Counted from the stretch's first letter, positions 6,945 through 16,110 are shown. The stretch: 64,000 nucleotides of DNA from Microbacterium gubbeenense DSM 15944 (GCF_000422745.1 NZ_AUGQ01000007.1:1-64000), one strand, 5' to 3'. Notes: generated from the letters alone by a model not told the origin. A program made the numbers and translations.

Positions 6945-8051
6945 TCAGCGACCGCTGGTCTTGGGGGCGAACACCTTCGAGATGAGGCGCGCGAGGAGGT
7001 TGAGCACCATCACGATGAGCAGCAGCGTGAGGGCGGCGGCCCACGCGCGTTCGAGCGACGCATCCGGGCTCGAGGCGCTGGGGTACATGAACTCGTTGTA
7101 CACGTACACGGGAAGCGTCATCATCTGCCCGTTCGACGTCTCGAACGGGTTGAGCTGAAGGTTCTGCACGAATCCGGCGGTGAGCAGCAGGGGAGCCGTC
7201 TCGCCGATCACGCGGGCGATCGCCAGCATGACAGACGTCGTGATTCCGGCGATCGCCGTCGGCAGCACGACCTTCGTGATCGTCAGCCACTTCGGCACAC
7301 CGAGCGCGTACGAGGCCTCGCGCAGCTCGTTCGGCACGATGCGCAGCATCTCCTCAGATCCGCGCACGACGACCGGGATCATCAGCACGCTGAGCGCGAG
7401 CGCACCCATGATGCCCATGCGCACGCCGGGGCCGAGCAGTAGCGCGAACACCGAGTAGATGAACAGACCGGCGACGATCGACGGGATGCCGGTCATGACG
7501 TCGACGAAGAACGTGATGGCGCGGGAGAGCCGGTTGCCGTTGCCGTATTCGATCAGGTAGATCGACGTCATAAGGCCGATCGGAACGGAGATCAGCGTGG
7601 CGAGCCCCGTGATGATGAGCGTTCCCCAGATCGCGTGGACGGCGCCGCCGCCCTCGCCGATGATGTTGCGCATCGAGAAGCTGAAGAACTCGCCGTCCAT
7701 GCGCGCGAGGCCGTTGGACACGACGGTCCACAGCAGCGAGACGAGCGGCAGACAGGCGATCACGAACGCGGTCGAGATGAGTGCCGTCATGAGGCGATCG
7801 GTCGCGTGGCGGCGGCTCTCGGCGATCGACGAGATGACGCCGATGAGCACGATGTAGATCACCATGCCGACGAACAGGGCGCCGACGACATTGAAATCGG
7901 CGAGATCCCGGCCGTCGTGGGTCACGCCGAAGATCGCGAACGAGATCGCCATGGCGCCGACGAGGATCGCCCAGGGGGTCCAGCCGGGCAGGTGGCCCGC
8001 GGTGATGGATCGGGTGGGGGCGGGCGCGGCGGTGGCCGAGGGAGAGGTCAT
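6945..8051 (-). CDS. pstA: Phosphate ABC transporter permease PstA
   Basis: 368 residues, with an extended N-terminus carrying extra hydrophobic segments (PWAILVGAMAISFAIFGV and VGALFVGMVIYIVLIGV) before the six-helix transporter core, a layout usual for actinobacterial PstA. The cytoplasmic coupling loop is EMLRIVPNELREASYALGVPKWLTITKVVLPTAIAGI, the EAA motif that contacts PstB. It forms the membrane channel with PstC. It starts one base after the pstC stop, so translation is coupled. Confidence 0.95.
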   Translation of the reverse strand: MTSPSATAAPAPTRSITAGHLPGWTPWAILVGAMAISFAIFGVTHDGRDLADFNVVGALFVGMVIYIVLIGVISSIAESRRHATDRLMTALISTAFVIACLPLVSLLWTVVSNGLARMDGEFFSFSMRNIIGEGGGAVHAIWGTLIITGLATLISVPIGLMTSIYLIEYGNGNRLSRAITFFVDVMTGIPSIVAGLFIYSVFALLLGPGVRMGIMGALALSVLMIPVVVRGSEEMLRIVPNELREASYALGVPKWLTITKVVLPTAIAGITTSVMLAIARVIGETAPLLLTAGFVQNLQLNPFETSNGQMMTLPVYVYNEFMYPSASSPDASLERAWAAALTLLLIVMVLNLLARLISKVFAPKTSGR

Positions 8052-8052
8052 G

Positions 8053-9051
8053 TCAGTTCGCTCCCGAGAACTCGGCGCGACGGTTCACGAGCCAGCGCGC
8101 GATGGCGTTGACGGCGAACGTCACGATGAACAGGATGAGGCCGGTGGCGATCAGGGTGTTGACGCCCGTGCCATACGCCTCGGGGAAGTGCAGGGCGATG
8201 TTCGCCGCGATCGACTGCGGGTTTCCCGACTGCAGCAGCTGGAAGGCGATGATGGGCGATCCCGACAGCACCATCGTGACTGCCATGGTCTCACCGAGCG
8301 CACGGCCGAGGCCGAGCATCGCGCCCGACACCATGCCGCCGCGGGCGAAGGGGAGGACCGACATGCGGATCATCTCCCAGCGCGTGGCGCCGAGCGCCAG
8401 GGATGCCTCTTCGTGCAGCTTCGGCGTCTGCAGGAACACCTCGCGGCAGATGGCGGTCATGATCGGGAGGATCATGACCGCGAGCACGAGAGCGGCGGTC
8501 ATGATCGTGCGACCGCTGGCCGAGACGGGGCCGCTGAAGAACAGGTCGAGGACCGGAACCGTGCCGAGCGTGTTCGTCAGGGTGACGTAGAACGGCTGCA
8601 GGAAGCTCGAGAAGAACAGCGCGCCCCAGAGGCCGAACACGACGGACGGGACCGCGGCGAGGAGGTCGATCACGTATCCGAGCACGGCCGCGAGCTTGCG
8701 GGGCGCGTAGTGCGAGATGAACAGCGCGATGCCGATCGCGATCGGCGTGGCGATGAACAGCGCGAGAAGCGACGACCAGAGCGTGCCGAACAGCAGCGGA
8801 ACGGCGTAGCTCCAGAAGCTCTCGCCCTCGAGCATCGGGTTGTCGTCAGGATCCGTCGCGAACGCGGGGATCGACTGCGCGATGAGGAAGAAGGCGGTCG
8901 CGGCCAGCACGATCAGAATGATGATGCCGGCACCGAGCGAGGCCCCCGAGAAGGCGAGGTCGCCGGGGCGCTTGCGGGCGCGGATCCGGGTGGCGGGCGA
9001 TGGATGCTGCGCGTCGGGCGCTGGCGCGGGCGCCTTCTCCGAGATGCTCAT
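8053..9051 (-). CDS. pstC: Phosphate ABC transporter permease PstC
   Basis: About 332 residues from ATG 9051, chosen because GGGAG lies just upstream; an in-frame ATG at 9084 would add 11 residues. An N-terminal soluble stretch precedes six membrane segments, beginning GIIILIVLAATAFFLIAQSIPAF. The EAA coupling loop reads EVFLQTPKLHEEASLALGATRWEMIRMSVLPFARGGM. Partner of PstA in phosphate import. The gap to pstS contains a strong hairpin (9091-9134) that may lower permease expression relative to the binding protein. Confidence 0.95.
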   Translation of the reverse strand: MSISEKAPAPAPDAQHPSPATRIRARKRPGDLAFSGASLGAGIIILIVLAATAFFLIAQSIPAFATDPDDNPMLEGESFWSYAVPLLFGTLWSSLLALFIATPIAIGIALFISHYAPRKLAAVLGYVIDLLAAVPSVVFGLWGALFFSSFLQPFYVTLTNTLGTVPVLDLFFSGPVSASGRTIMTAALVLAVMILPIMTAICREVFLQTPKLHEEASLALGATRWEMIRMSVLPFARGGMVSGAMLGLGRALGETMAVTMVLSGSPIIAFQLLQSGNPQSIAANIALHFPEAYGTGVNTLIATGLILFIVTFAVNAIARWLVNRRAEFSGAN

Positions 9052-9090
9052 TAGCTCCCAGTTCTTGTACGTGGGGGACATCATGCGTGC

Positions 9091-9134
9091 GCCCCCGGGC
9101 GGGGATGAGGTCGTGCTCGCCCCCGCCCGGGGGC
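9091..9134 (-). terminator. Hairpin between pstS and pstC, likely attenuating terminator
   Basis: Perfect 14-base arms GCCCCCGGGCGGGG (9091-9104) and its complement (9121-9134) flank a 16-base loop, all G/C. It lies between the pstS stop and the pstC start. Such stem-loops are common after genes for abundant binding proteins, where they cause partial termination or stabilise the 3' end of the upstream message. Confidence 0.7.
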
Positions 9135-9182
9135 ATGGAAACCGGTTCTCAGCCTATGCGGCCGGGCCCGGTCCCGAAAGTG

Positions 9183-10301
9183 TTACTCGGTGACGATCGC
9201 GTCGATCGCCGCGTTGACCTGCTCGCGGAGGCCCTCCGAGATCGGAGCGCTGCCGGCCTCATCGGCGGCGACCTGCTGGCCCTCCTCCGACGCGACGAAC
9301 GTGAAGTAGTCCTTCACGAGCTGCGCCTTCTCGGCGTCTTCGTACTCGACGCAGCCGATGAGGTACGACACGAGGGCGATCGGGTAGGCGCCGTCCGAGG
9401 CCGAAGCGGGGTCGACCGCGAAGACGAGGTCCTGGTCCTCACGACCGTCCTCGAGGTCCGAGTTCTCGATGAGCTTCGAGGCGGCCTCCGACGAGTACGG
9501 CACGTACTCGCCGTCGACGCCCACGGCCACCTGGCCGGCGTCCTCGGGAGCCTGCGACGCGTCGAGGTAACCGATGGTGCCCTCGCTCGAGCCGACGACC
9601 TGCGAGATGCCCTGCGTGCCCTGGGCGCGCTCGGTGCCATCGATCGGCCACTCGTCGCCGACCTCGTAGGTCCACACGTCGGGGGCGGTCGCGGCGAGGT
9701 ACGACACGAACGTCTCGGTGGTGCCGGAGGCGTCCGAGCGGTTCACCGGGGTGATCGCGAGATCGGGGAGCTCGACGCCCTCGTTCTGCGACGCGATCGC
9801 CTCGTCGTTCCACTGCGTGATCTCACCGGCGAAGATACCGGCGATCGTCGCGGCGTCGAGGTTGAGCGTGTCGATCTCGGGCAGGTTGAACGCGAGCGCA
9901 ACCGGCGAGATGTAGGTCGGGATCTCGACGATGCTGTCCGACGCGCAGGTGGCGAAGCCGCCCTCGAACTCCTCGACCTCGAACGCACGGTCGGAGCCGA
10001 TGAAGTCGGAGGCGCCGGCGATGAAGTTGTCGCGGCCGGTGCCCGATCCGGTCGACTCGTAGTTGACGGTCGCGTCGGGGTTGTTCGTCTGGAACGTTGC
10101 GACGAGGGCTGCCTGCGCGGCGGCCTGCGACGAGGCGCCGGTGGCGCCGAGCGTGCCGGCCGAGCCCGCGGGGGCCTCGGAGGACGAGCCGCCGTCGGAG
10201 GGGGCGTCACTGGCGGGTGCCTCGTTCGCGGCGCAGCCGGCGAGGGTAAGGGCAGCAACGGCACCAATAGCGGCGATGCCGGACAGGCGAGAAAGCTTCA
10301 C
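9183..10301 (-). CDS. pstS: Phosphate-binding lipoprotein PstS
   Basis: 372 residues from GTG 10301 (VKLSRLSGIAAIGAVAALTLAGC). The N-terminus is a lipoprotein signal with lipobox LAGC, so the protein is tethered to the outer face of the membrane. After a Ser/Ala-rich linker, the PstS phosphate site is visible as GSGTGRDNFIAGASDFIGSDRAF and VNRSDASGTTETFVSYL. It delivers phosphate to PstC/PstA. The promoter region contains direct repeats resembling a PHO box (10401-10433), indicating PhoP control under phosphate limitation. The in-frame ATG at 10358 is upstream of a cleaner lipoprotein signal and was rejected. Confidence 0.95.
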   Translation of the reverse strand: MKLSRLSGIAAIGAVAALTLAGCAANEAPASDAPSDGGSSSEAPAGSAGTLGATGASSQAAAQAALVATFQTNNPDATVNYESTGSGTGRDNFIAGASDFIGSDRAFEVEEFEGGFATCASDSIVEIPTYISPVALAFNLPEIDTLNLDAATIAGIFAGEITQWNDEAIASQNEGVELPDLAITPVNRSDASGTTETFVSYLAATAPDVWTYEVGDEWPIDGTERAQGTQGISQVVGSSEGTIGYLDASQAPEDAGQVAVGVDGEYVPYSSEAASKLIENSDLEDGREDQDLVFAVDPASASDGAYPIALVSYLIGCVEYEDAEKAQLVKDYFTFVASEEGQQVAADEAGSAPISEGLREQVNAAIDAIVTE

Positions 10302-10400
10302 GAAGAAATCCGATCCGTTCAGAGAAAGGGCAGTTCTGGTGCTGGGAGGGACGCCCAACAGTTTTCGACGCTAAGCGCGCTCTCTGACCGGATCAGAGAC

Positions 10401-10433
10401 TCAAGGTGAACGGGAGATTAACGAGGTTGTGAA
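10401..10433 (-). promoter_or_regulatory. PHO box upstream of pstS
   Basis: Read on the minus strand, three adjacent 11-base units occur: TTCACAACCTC, GTTAATCTCCC, GTTCACCTTGA. The last carries the GTTCACC core and the others are degenerate, with exact 11-base spacing, as in PhoP-binding direct repeats of actinobacteria. The site lies 100-130 bases before the pstS start and just beyond the xthA stop. Confidence 0.6.
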
Positions 10434-10438
10434 ACCCC

Positions 10439-11263
10439 TCAGAGTGCGTAGTCGGCGATGACCGGTGCGTGGTCGCTCCAGCGCGCGTCGTACGAGGGGT
10501 AGCGGTCAACGCGGTAGTCCTTGACGAGGTCCGCGAGGGCGGGAGTCGCGACGTGGTAGTCGATGCGCCACCCGGTGTCGTTGTCGAACGCCTGGCCGCG
10601 GTTCGACCACCAGGTGTACGGCCCGTCGACCTCGCCGGCGAACGTGCGGCCCACATCGACGAAGCCGAGCCCCGTTCCGGTGGATCCGTCGACCATCTCG
10701 AGCGATGCGCCCGCCTCGCCGAAGAACCGGTCGAAGTACGCGCGCTCGCGCGGCAGGAAGCCCGACTTCTTGCGGTTGCCGCGCCAGTTCTTGATGTCGA
10801 GCTCTCTGTGACCGACGTTGAGGTCGCCCGTGACGACCGCGTACTCGCCGAGGTGGGGGAGACGCTCGAGCATGGCGTTGAGGAACAGCCACTTCGCGGC
10901 CTGCTTCGGGGTGTCGACCTCCCCGGAGTGCACGTAGGCGCTCACCACCGTGAGGGTCGTGCTGCCGACGTGGAAATCGGCCTCGATCCAGCGGCCGTGG
11001 GAATCGACGGTGTCCTCGCCGAGGCCGACGCGGTGCGCGACGGACGGCTCGCGGGAGGCGATCGCCACGCCCGCGCGGCCCTTCTGCAGTGACTCGTCCT
11101 CGAGGATGTGCCAGCCCGGCAGGATCGCCTCGAGGTGCTCGCGCTGTCCGCGCACCTCCTGCAGGGTCAGGATGTCGACGCCCGAGGCGTCGATCCACTC
11201 GCCCATGCCCTTTCGAGCGGCGGCGCGGATCCCATTGACGTTCACGGAGGCGATGCGAGTCAT
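10439..11263 (-). CDS. xthA: Exodeoxyribonuclease III (ExoIII/AP endonuclease family)
   Basis: 274 residues from ATG 11263. The exonuclease-endonuclease-phosphatase fold is clear: RIASVNVNGIRAAARKG at the start, ILTLQEVRG (metal-binding Glu), YVHSGEV, VTGDLNVGHRELDIKN (catalytic Asp/Asn), and the terminal WSDHAPVIADYAL with the catalytic His. It removes abasic sites and 3' blocks in base excision repair. It follows sdhB on the same strand beyond a strong terminator, so it probably has its own promoter, and the pstS control region begins right after its stop. Confidence 0.93.
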   Translation of the reverse strand: MTRIASVNVNGIRAAARKGMGEWIDASGVDILTLQEVRGQREHLEAILPGWHILEDESLQKGRAGVAIASREPSVAHRVGLGEDTVDSHGRWIEADFHVGSTTLTVVSAYVHSGEVDTPKQAAKWLFLNAMLERLPHLGEYAVVTGDLNVGHRELDIKNWRGNRKKSGFLPRERAYFDRFFGEAGASLEMVDGSTGTGLGFVDVGRTFAGEVDGPYTWWSNRGQAFDNDTGWRIDYHVATPALADLVKDYRVDRYPSYDARWSDHAPVIADYAL

Positions 11264-11280
11264 GCGCCCCAGCCTAACGA

Positions 11281-11317
11281 CGAAACGGGGCCCGGCACGA
11301 TGCCGGACCCCGTTTCG
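11281..11317 (-). terminator. Intrinsic terminator after sdhB
   Basis: Seventeen-base arms (11281-11297 and 11301-11317) with one mismatch and a 3-base loop; the left arm starts CGAAACGGGGCCCGG. It lies 15 bases after the sdhB stop and ends the sdhCDAB transcript. The xthA start codon is 18 bases further on. Confidence 0.85.
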
Positions 11318-11331
11318 CGTGCTGCGTTCGC

Positions 11332-12090
11332 TCAGCGGCCGCCCTTGAGGATGGCCTGCTTCACCTCGGCGATCGCCTTGGTGACCTCGATGCCGCGCGG
11401 GCACGCCTCGGTGCAGTTGAAGGTCGTGCGGCAGCGCCACACGCCCTCCTTGTCGTTGAGGATGTCGAGGCGCACCTGCGACTCGTCATCGCGCGAGTCG
11501 AAGATGAACCGGTGCGCGTTGACGATCGCGGCCGGGCCGAAGTACTGCCCGTCCGTCCAGAACACGGGGCACGACGAGGTGCACGCCGCGCACAGGATGC
11601 ACTTCGTGGTGTCGTCGAAGAGCGCGCGGTCCTCGATCGTCTGGTGGCGCTCCTTGTTGCCCTTGGGCGCCGAGTTCGCCTGCAGGAAGGGCTGCACCTC
11701 GCGGAACGACGCGAAGAACGGCTCCATGTCGACGATGAGGTCCTTCTCGAGGGGGAGACCCTTGATCGCCTCGACGTACACGGGCTTCGCGATGTCGAGG
11801 TCCTTGATCAGCGTCTTGCAGGCGAGGCGGTTGCGGCCGTTGATCCGCATCGCGTCGGATCCGCAGATGCCGTGCGCGCAGGAGCGGCGGAACGAAAGCG
11901 AGCCGTCCATGTCCCACTTGATGCTGTGCAGGGCATCGAGTACGCGGTCGGTCGGGTACATCTCGACGTCGTAGTCGACCCACTTGGGTTCGGCGTCGAC
12001 CTCCGGGTTGAAGCGGCGCACCATGAAGGTGACGAGGTACGACTGGATCGCCTCTTCCTCGGCCGGTGCATCTGCCACGACAGCGGACAT
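11332..12090 (-). CDS. sdhB: Succinate dehydrogenase iron-sulfur subunit
   Basis: 252 residues from ATG 12090. The N-domain holds the 2Fe-2S ligands in SCAHGICGSDAMRINGRNRLACKTL; the C-domain holds the 4Fe-4S and 3Fe-4S ligands in CILCAACTSSCPVFW and CRTTFNCTEACPRGI. The last motif ends in CPRGI as in bacterial SdhB. It carries electrons from the SdhA flavin to the quinone site in SdhC/SdhD. The start overlaps the sdhA stop by one base (TGATG). Last gene of the operon, followed by a terminator. Confidence 0.97.
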   Translation of the reverse strand: MSAVVADAPAEEEAIQSYLVTFMVRRFNPEVDAEPKWVDYDVEMYPTDRVLDALHSIKWDMDGSLSFRRSCAHGICGSDAMRINGRNRLACKTLIKDLDIAKPVYVEAIKGLPLEKDLIVDMEPFFASFREVQPFLQANSAPKGNKERHQTIEDRALFDDTTKCILCAACTSSCPVFWTDGQYFGPAAIVNAHRFIFDSRDDESQVRLDILNDKEGVWRCRTTFNCTEACPRGIEVTKAIAEVKQAILKGGR

Positions 12091-13919
12091 CAGTACTTCC
12101 TCTCCATCGGCGGGTAGCGGAGCTCGCCCGCCTCGTTCTTCGTGAAGACGACGGGCTTCCACTCGAGGGCGATGTGATCGTCAGGATCCGGCGAGTGCGG
12201 GTTGCCCGTCAGATACGCCATCGTGTGCTTCATGTAGTTCTCGTCATCGCGGTCGGGGTAGTCCTCACGCATGTGGCCGCCGCGGCTCTCCTTGCGGTTG
12301 CGGGCGGCGTAGGCGACGATCTCGGCGAGGTCGAGCAGGAAGCCCAGCTCGATCGCCTCGAGCAGGTCGGTGTTGAACCGCTTGCCACGGTCATCGACGG
12401 CGACGTTCATGTAGCGCTGGCGCAGGCCGTGGATCGTGCCCATCACGTTCGTGAGGGTCTCCTCCGTGCGGAACACCTGCGCGTTCTTGTCCATCTCCTC
12501 CTGCAGCGTGCGGCGGATGTCCGCCACGCGCTCGGTGCCCTGCGAGGAGCGCAGGCGCTCGACCATCTCGCGCACCTCCTTCGCGGGATCCGCGGGGAGG
12601 GGCACGAAGCCGGCCGACTTCGCGTACTCGACGGCGTTGCGGCCCGAGCGCTTGCCGAACACGTTGATATCGAGCAGCGAGTTAGTGCCGAGGCGGTTGG
12701 ATCCGTGCACGGACACGCACGCGCACTCGCCGGCCGCGTACAGGCCCGGGACGATCTCGTCGTTGTTCGCAAGCACCTCGCCGTTGTTGTTCGTCGGGAT
12801 ACCGCCCATCGCGTAGTGGGCGGTGGGCATCACGGGAACGGGCTCGACGACGGGGTCGACGCCCAGGTAGGTGCGGGCGAACTCGGTGATGTCCGGCAGC
12901 TTCGTCTCGAGCACCTCGGCGCCCAGGTGGGTGCAGTCGAGGTAGACATAGTCCTTGTTCGGTCCGGCGCCGCGGCCCTCGAGGACCTCCTTGACCATCG
13001 AGCGCGCCACGATGTCGCGCGGCGCGAGGTCCTTGATGGTCGGGGCGTAGCGCTCCATGAAGCGCTCGCCCGACGCGTTGCGGAGGATCGCGCCCTCGCC
13101 TCGGGCGCCCTCGGTCAGGAGGATGCCGAGCCCTGCCAGGCCGGTCGGGTGGAACTGGAAGAACTCGATGTCCTCGAGCGGCAGGCCCTTGCGCCAGATG
13201 ATGCCGACGCCGTCGCCCGTGAGCGTGTGCGCGTTCGACGTCGTCTTGAACATCTTGCCGAAGCCGCCGGTGGCGAACACGACCGACTTGCCCTGGAAGA
13301 CGTGCAGGTCGCCGGTCGCCAGCTCGAGGGCCACGATGCCCGCCACGCGCGTGCGGCCGTTCTCGTCCTTCGAGGTGACGAGGTCGAGCGCGTAGAACTC
13401 GTTGAAGAAGTTGATGCCGAGCTTGACGCAGTTCTGGTACAGCGTCTGCAGGATCATGTGACCGGTGCGGTCGGCGGCGTAGCACGCGCGGCGCACAGGC
13501 GACTTGCCGTGCTCGCGGGTGTGGCCGCCGAAGCGCCGCTGGTCGATCTTGCCGTCGGGCGTGCGGTTGAAGGGCAGGCCCATGTTCTCGAGGTCGATGA
13601 CCGCGTCGATGGCCTCCTTCGCGAGGATCTCCGCAGCGTCCTGGTCGACGAGGTAGTCGCCGCCCTTGACGGTGTCGTACGTGTGCCACTCGGCGTTGTC
13701 GTCCTCGACGTTCGCGAGCGCCGCGGCCATGCCGCCCTGCGCCGCGCCCGTGTGGGATCGGGTCGGGTACAGCTTCGTTACGACGGCGGTGTTCGCGTTC
13801 GGACCCGCCTCGATGGCGGCGCGCATTCCGGCGCCGCCGGCGCCGACGATGACGACGTCATGCTGGTGGTAGTAGACGCCGTCCTTGAACTCTGCGTCGG
13901 GGTATGCGTTGGATGCCAT
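12090..13919 (-). CDS. sdhA: Succinate dehydrogenase flavoprotein subunit
   Basis: 609 residues. FAD-binding begins at [19 protein letters not shown], and covalent flavin attachment is expected at the His in [11 protein letters not shown]. The active-site regions are visible as [23 protein letters not shown] and the C-terminal [10 protein letters not shown]. It oxidises succinate to fumarate in the TCA cycle. The gene follows sdhD by 22 bases and overlaps sdhB by one base. Confidence 0.97.
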   Translation of the reverse strand: MASNAYPDAEFKDGVYYHQHDVVIVGAGGAGMRAAIEAGPNANTAVVTKLYPTRSHTGAAQGGMAAALANVEDDNAEWHTYDTVKGGDYLVDQDAAEILAKEAIDAVIDLENMGLPFNRTPDGKIDQRRFGGHTREHGKSPVRRACYAADRTGHMILQTLYQNCVKLGINFFNEFYALDLVTSKDENGRTRVAGIVALELATGDLHVFQGKSVVFATGGFGKMFKTTSNAHTLTGDGVGIIWRKGLPLEDIEFFQFHPTGLAGLGILLTEGARGEGAILRNASGERFMERYAPTIKDLAPRDIVARSMVKEVLEGRGAGPNKDYVYLDCTHLGAEVLETKLPDITEFARTYLGVDPVVEPVPVMPTAHYAMGGIPTNNNGEVLANNDEIVPGLYAAGECACVSVHGSNRLGTNSLLDINVFGKRSGRNAVEYAKSAGFVPLPADPAKEVREMVERLRSSQGTERVADIRRTLQEEMDKNAQVFRTEETLTNVMGTIHGLRQRYMNVAVDDRGKRFNTDLLEAIELGFLLDLAEIVAYAARNRKESRGGHMREDYPDRDDENYMKHTMAYLTGNPHSPDPDDHIALEWKPVVFTKNEAGELRYPPMERKY

Positions 13920-13941
13920 TGCTGTTTCGCAGTCTTTTCCG

Positions 13942-14385
13942 TCAGAGGGCCTGGCAGGCGTCGGCGATCGCGCCGCCGGTGCTCGCGCCGATGCAGGGGT
14001 CGAAGGTGAACACGACGAGCGTGCCCAGCAGGATCATGAGGGCCGCAACGATGCCGATGACCCAGACGAGCGTGGCGCGCGTCTTGGCGCCGCGAACGTA
14101 GTCGTTCACGATCGTGCGCATGCCATTCGCACCGTGGATGAAGGCCAGCCACAGCATCAGAACGTCCCACCACTGCCACAGCGGGTTCGCGAACTTTCCG
14201 GCGACGAAGCCGAAGTCGAGAGCGCTGATCCCGTCGCCGAGCATCAGGTTCACGAAGAGGTGACCGAAGATCAGCACGACGAGGAGCACGCCGGAGACGC
14301 GCATGTACAGCCAGCCCCACTTCTCGAAGTTGGAGCCCTTGCGGCGCTGGGGTGCGCGGGGCGCGTCGATGGTCGAAGCATTCAT
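13942..14385 (-). CDS. sdhD: Succinate dehydrogenase hydrophobic membrane anchor subunit
   Basis: 147 residues with three membrane segments: [43 protein letters not shown], and [22 protein letters not shown]. His in GHLFVN and HGANGMR are plausible haem b / quinone-site residues. It anchors SdhAB to the membrane with SdhC. The ATG at 14385 overlaps the sdhC stop by one base, so it is translationally coupled. Confidence 0.9.
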   Translation of the reverse strand: MNASTIDAPRAPQRRKGSNFEKWGWLYMRVSGVLLVVLIFGHLFVNLMLGDGISALDFGFVAGKFANPLWQWWDVLMLWLAFIHGANGMRTIVNDYVRGAKTRATLVWVIGIVAALMILLGTLVVFTFDPCIGASTGGAIADACQAL

Positions 14386-14819
14386 CAGTGACCGCCTCCC
14401 ATGTGCGAGAGGACATTCGGGATATGGCGCACGCTGAAGCCAGCGATCGTCACGATCCACACGACGATGACGCACCAGAACATCTGGCGCTGGTACTTCG
14501 CGCCCTTGGACCAGAAGTCGATCAGGATGATGCGGAGTCCGTTGAACGCGTGGTACGCGATTCCGGCCACCAGCACGACCTCGCCGAAGCCCATGATGGG
14601 GTTCTTGTAGGTGCCGATCACGGCGTCGTACGCCTCGGGCGACACGCGGATGAGCGCTGTGTCGAGGACGTGCACGAGGAGGAAGAAGAAGATGGCGACG
14701 CCGGTGATGCGATGAAGCACCCACGACCACATGCCCTCGCGGCCGCGGTAGAGAGTTCCTCGCGGAACTTTTGACGTGGTCTGGGACACATCGGGTGTCA
14801 GACGCGCGGGTGCGGACAC
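14385..14819 (-). CDS. sdhC: Succinate dehydrogenase cytochrome b556 subunit
   Basis: 144 residues from GTG 14819, selected because AGAGAGGA lies six bases upstream; longer in-frame versions run into the promoter. RGREGMWSWVLHRITGVAIFFFLLVHVLDTAL has the SdhC signature SxxHRxTG and the haem-ligand His in the LLVHVLD helix. Two more membrane spans follow (GFGEVVLVAGIAYHAFNGLRII and CVIVVWIVTIAGFSV). First gene of the sdhCDAB operon, divergent from manC. Confidence 0.93.
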   Translation of the reverse strand: MSAPARLTPDVSQTTSKVPRGTLYRGREGMWSWVLHRITGVAIFFFLLVHVLDTALIRVSPEAYDAVIGTYKNPIMGFGEVVLVAGIAYHAFNGLRIILIDFWSKGAKYQRQMFWCVIVVWIVTIAGFSVRHIPNVLSHMGGGH

Positions 14820-14927
14820 GATCGTCCTCTCTGATCGAAAGCTGATGATGCCGGCGCGCACGCCCCACATACAGACATGCGGTGAGCCTGTGACCCAGGA
14901 TACTCCGCACATGTCGATCCATCGATG

Positions 14928-14957
14928 AAGGCTCGCCTAAGTATCTCGACGTCAAGA
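14928..14957. promoter_or_regulatory. Divergent sdhC/manC regulatory dyads
   Basis: Two dyads lie side by side: AAGGCTCGCCTAA (14928-14940), which on the minus strand gives TTAGGCGAGCCTT and partly fits an iron-regulator (DtxR/IdeR) box, and TCTCGACGTCAAGA (14944-14957), a 14-base near-palindrome with one mismatch. They are about 110-140 bases before sdhC and 40-70 before manC. The regulators are not identified. Confidence 0.4.
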
Positions 14958-14997
14958 CATCTGCGAGCCCAGAAGCGCGTCGACTACGGTTGAGGTC

Positions 14998-16110
14998 ATG
15001 TCTGAGCCGATCGATGACTTCTTCGCCGTGATCCCCGCTGGTGGCATCGGATCGAGGCTCTGGCCGCTGTCGCGAGCCGAGTCGCCGAAGTTTCTGCACG
15101 ACCTGACTGGATCCGGCGTCTCGCTGCTGCGCACGACGTGGGACAGGCTCCTGCCGCTGACCGGACCCGAGCGGATCAGCGTGGTCACCGGCCGCGCGCA
15201 CGGCGCGAAGGTCGAGGAGGAGCTTCCCGACGTCTCGCTCGAGAACGTGTTCATCGAACAGGATCCGCGCGACTCCGCTGCGGCGATCGGGCTCGCCGCG
15301 GCCATCCTGCACCGTCGCCACCCGGACGTCGTGATCGGATCCTTCGCGGCCGACCACGTCATCAAGCGGCAGCGCGTGTTCGAGTTCACGGTGCGCCAAG
15401 CCGTCGCCGCGGCCCGCGCCGGTTACATCGCCACGATCGGCATCCAGCCGTCCGAGCCGGCGGTCGGCTTCGGGTACATCAAGACGGGCGAGGAGCTCGT
15501 CATCGACGACGCGCCGATGGCGGCGCGCGTCGAGCGCTTCGTCGAGAAGCCCGATCTCGCCACGGCGCGCGAATACTTCTCGGACCGGTCCTATCTCTGG
15601 AATGCGGGCATGTTCATCTCGCGTGCGGACGTGCTCCTCGATGAGCTCAAAGCGAACGAGCCCGCGCTGCACACGGGACTCGTCGAGATCGCGGAGGCAT
15701 GGGACACGGACCAGCACGACGCGGTCGTCGAGCGCGTGTGGCCGGGGCTCAAGAAGATCGCCATCGATTACGCGGTTGCCGAGCCCGCGGCCGAGAAGGG
15801 GCGCCTCGCCGTGATCCCGGGGCAGTTCGACTGGGACGACGTCGGCGACTTCGCGAGCCTGTGGGGCCTCGTCGGCGACGGCAAGCGCAACGGCGTGACC
15901 GTGCTCGGCGAGAACGCGAACGTCCTGGACGACGGCGCATCGGGGTTCGTCGTGTCGCAGACGGATCGCGTCGTCGCGATGATCGGCGTCGAGAACGTCA
16001 TCGTCGTGGACACGCCGGACGCGCTGCTGATCACGACGAACGAGCACGCGCAGCGTGTGAAGCAGACCGTGACGGCGCTGCAGAAGCAGGGCCGCGGGAG
16101 CGTTCTTTAG
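14998..16110 (+). CDS. manC: Mannose-1-phosphate guanylyltransferase
   Basis: 370 residues of the single-domain GDP-mannose pyrophosphorylase type, without the C-terminal isomerase domain of long ManC proteins. The nucleotide-binding start is FFAVIPAGGIGSRLWPLSRAESPKFL, followed by FIEQDPRDSAAAIGLAA, GSFAADHVI, VGFGYIKTG, ERFVEKPDLATA, and LWNAGMFI, then GQFDWDDVGDF. It makes GDP-mannose from mannose-1-phosphate and GTP, feeding mannosylation of lipids, proteins or wall glycans. Monocistronic and divergent from sdhC. A TACGGT -10-like box seven bases before the ATG suggests a leaderless or very short 5' end, although GAGG before the start could act as a ribosome site. Confidence 0.93.
   Translation: MSEPIDDFFAVIPAGGIGSRLWPLSRAESPKFLHDLTGSGVSLLRTTWDRLLPLTGPERISVVTGRAHGAKVEEELPDVSLENVFIEQDPRDSAAAIGLAAAILHRRHPDVVIGSFAADHVIKRQRVFEFTVRQAVAAARAGYIATIGIQPSEPAVGFGYIKTGEELVIDDAPMAARVERFVEKPDLATAREYFSDRSYLWNAGMFISRADVLLDELKANEPALHTGLVEIAEAWDTDQHDAVVERVWPGLKKIAIDYAVAEPAAEKGRLAVIPGQFDWDDVGDFASLWGLVGDGKRNGVTVLGENANVLDDGASGFVVSQTDRVVAMIGVENVIVVDTPDALLITTNEHAQRVKQTVTALQKQGRGSVL

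Noticed and set aside
10381..10399. TCTCTGA-CCGGA-TCAGAGA dyad just downstream of the PHO box
   Set aside because: Too short and without a T-run to be a terminator, and no regulator can be suggested; it may simply be part of the pstS leader.
13942..16047. 701-residue minus-strand frame covering manC
   Set aside because: Only the last part (13942-14385) is sdhD; the remainder is a shadow of manC and the divergent promoter.
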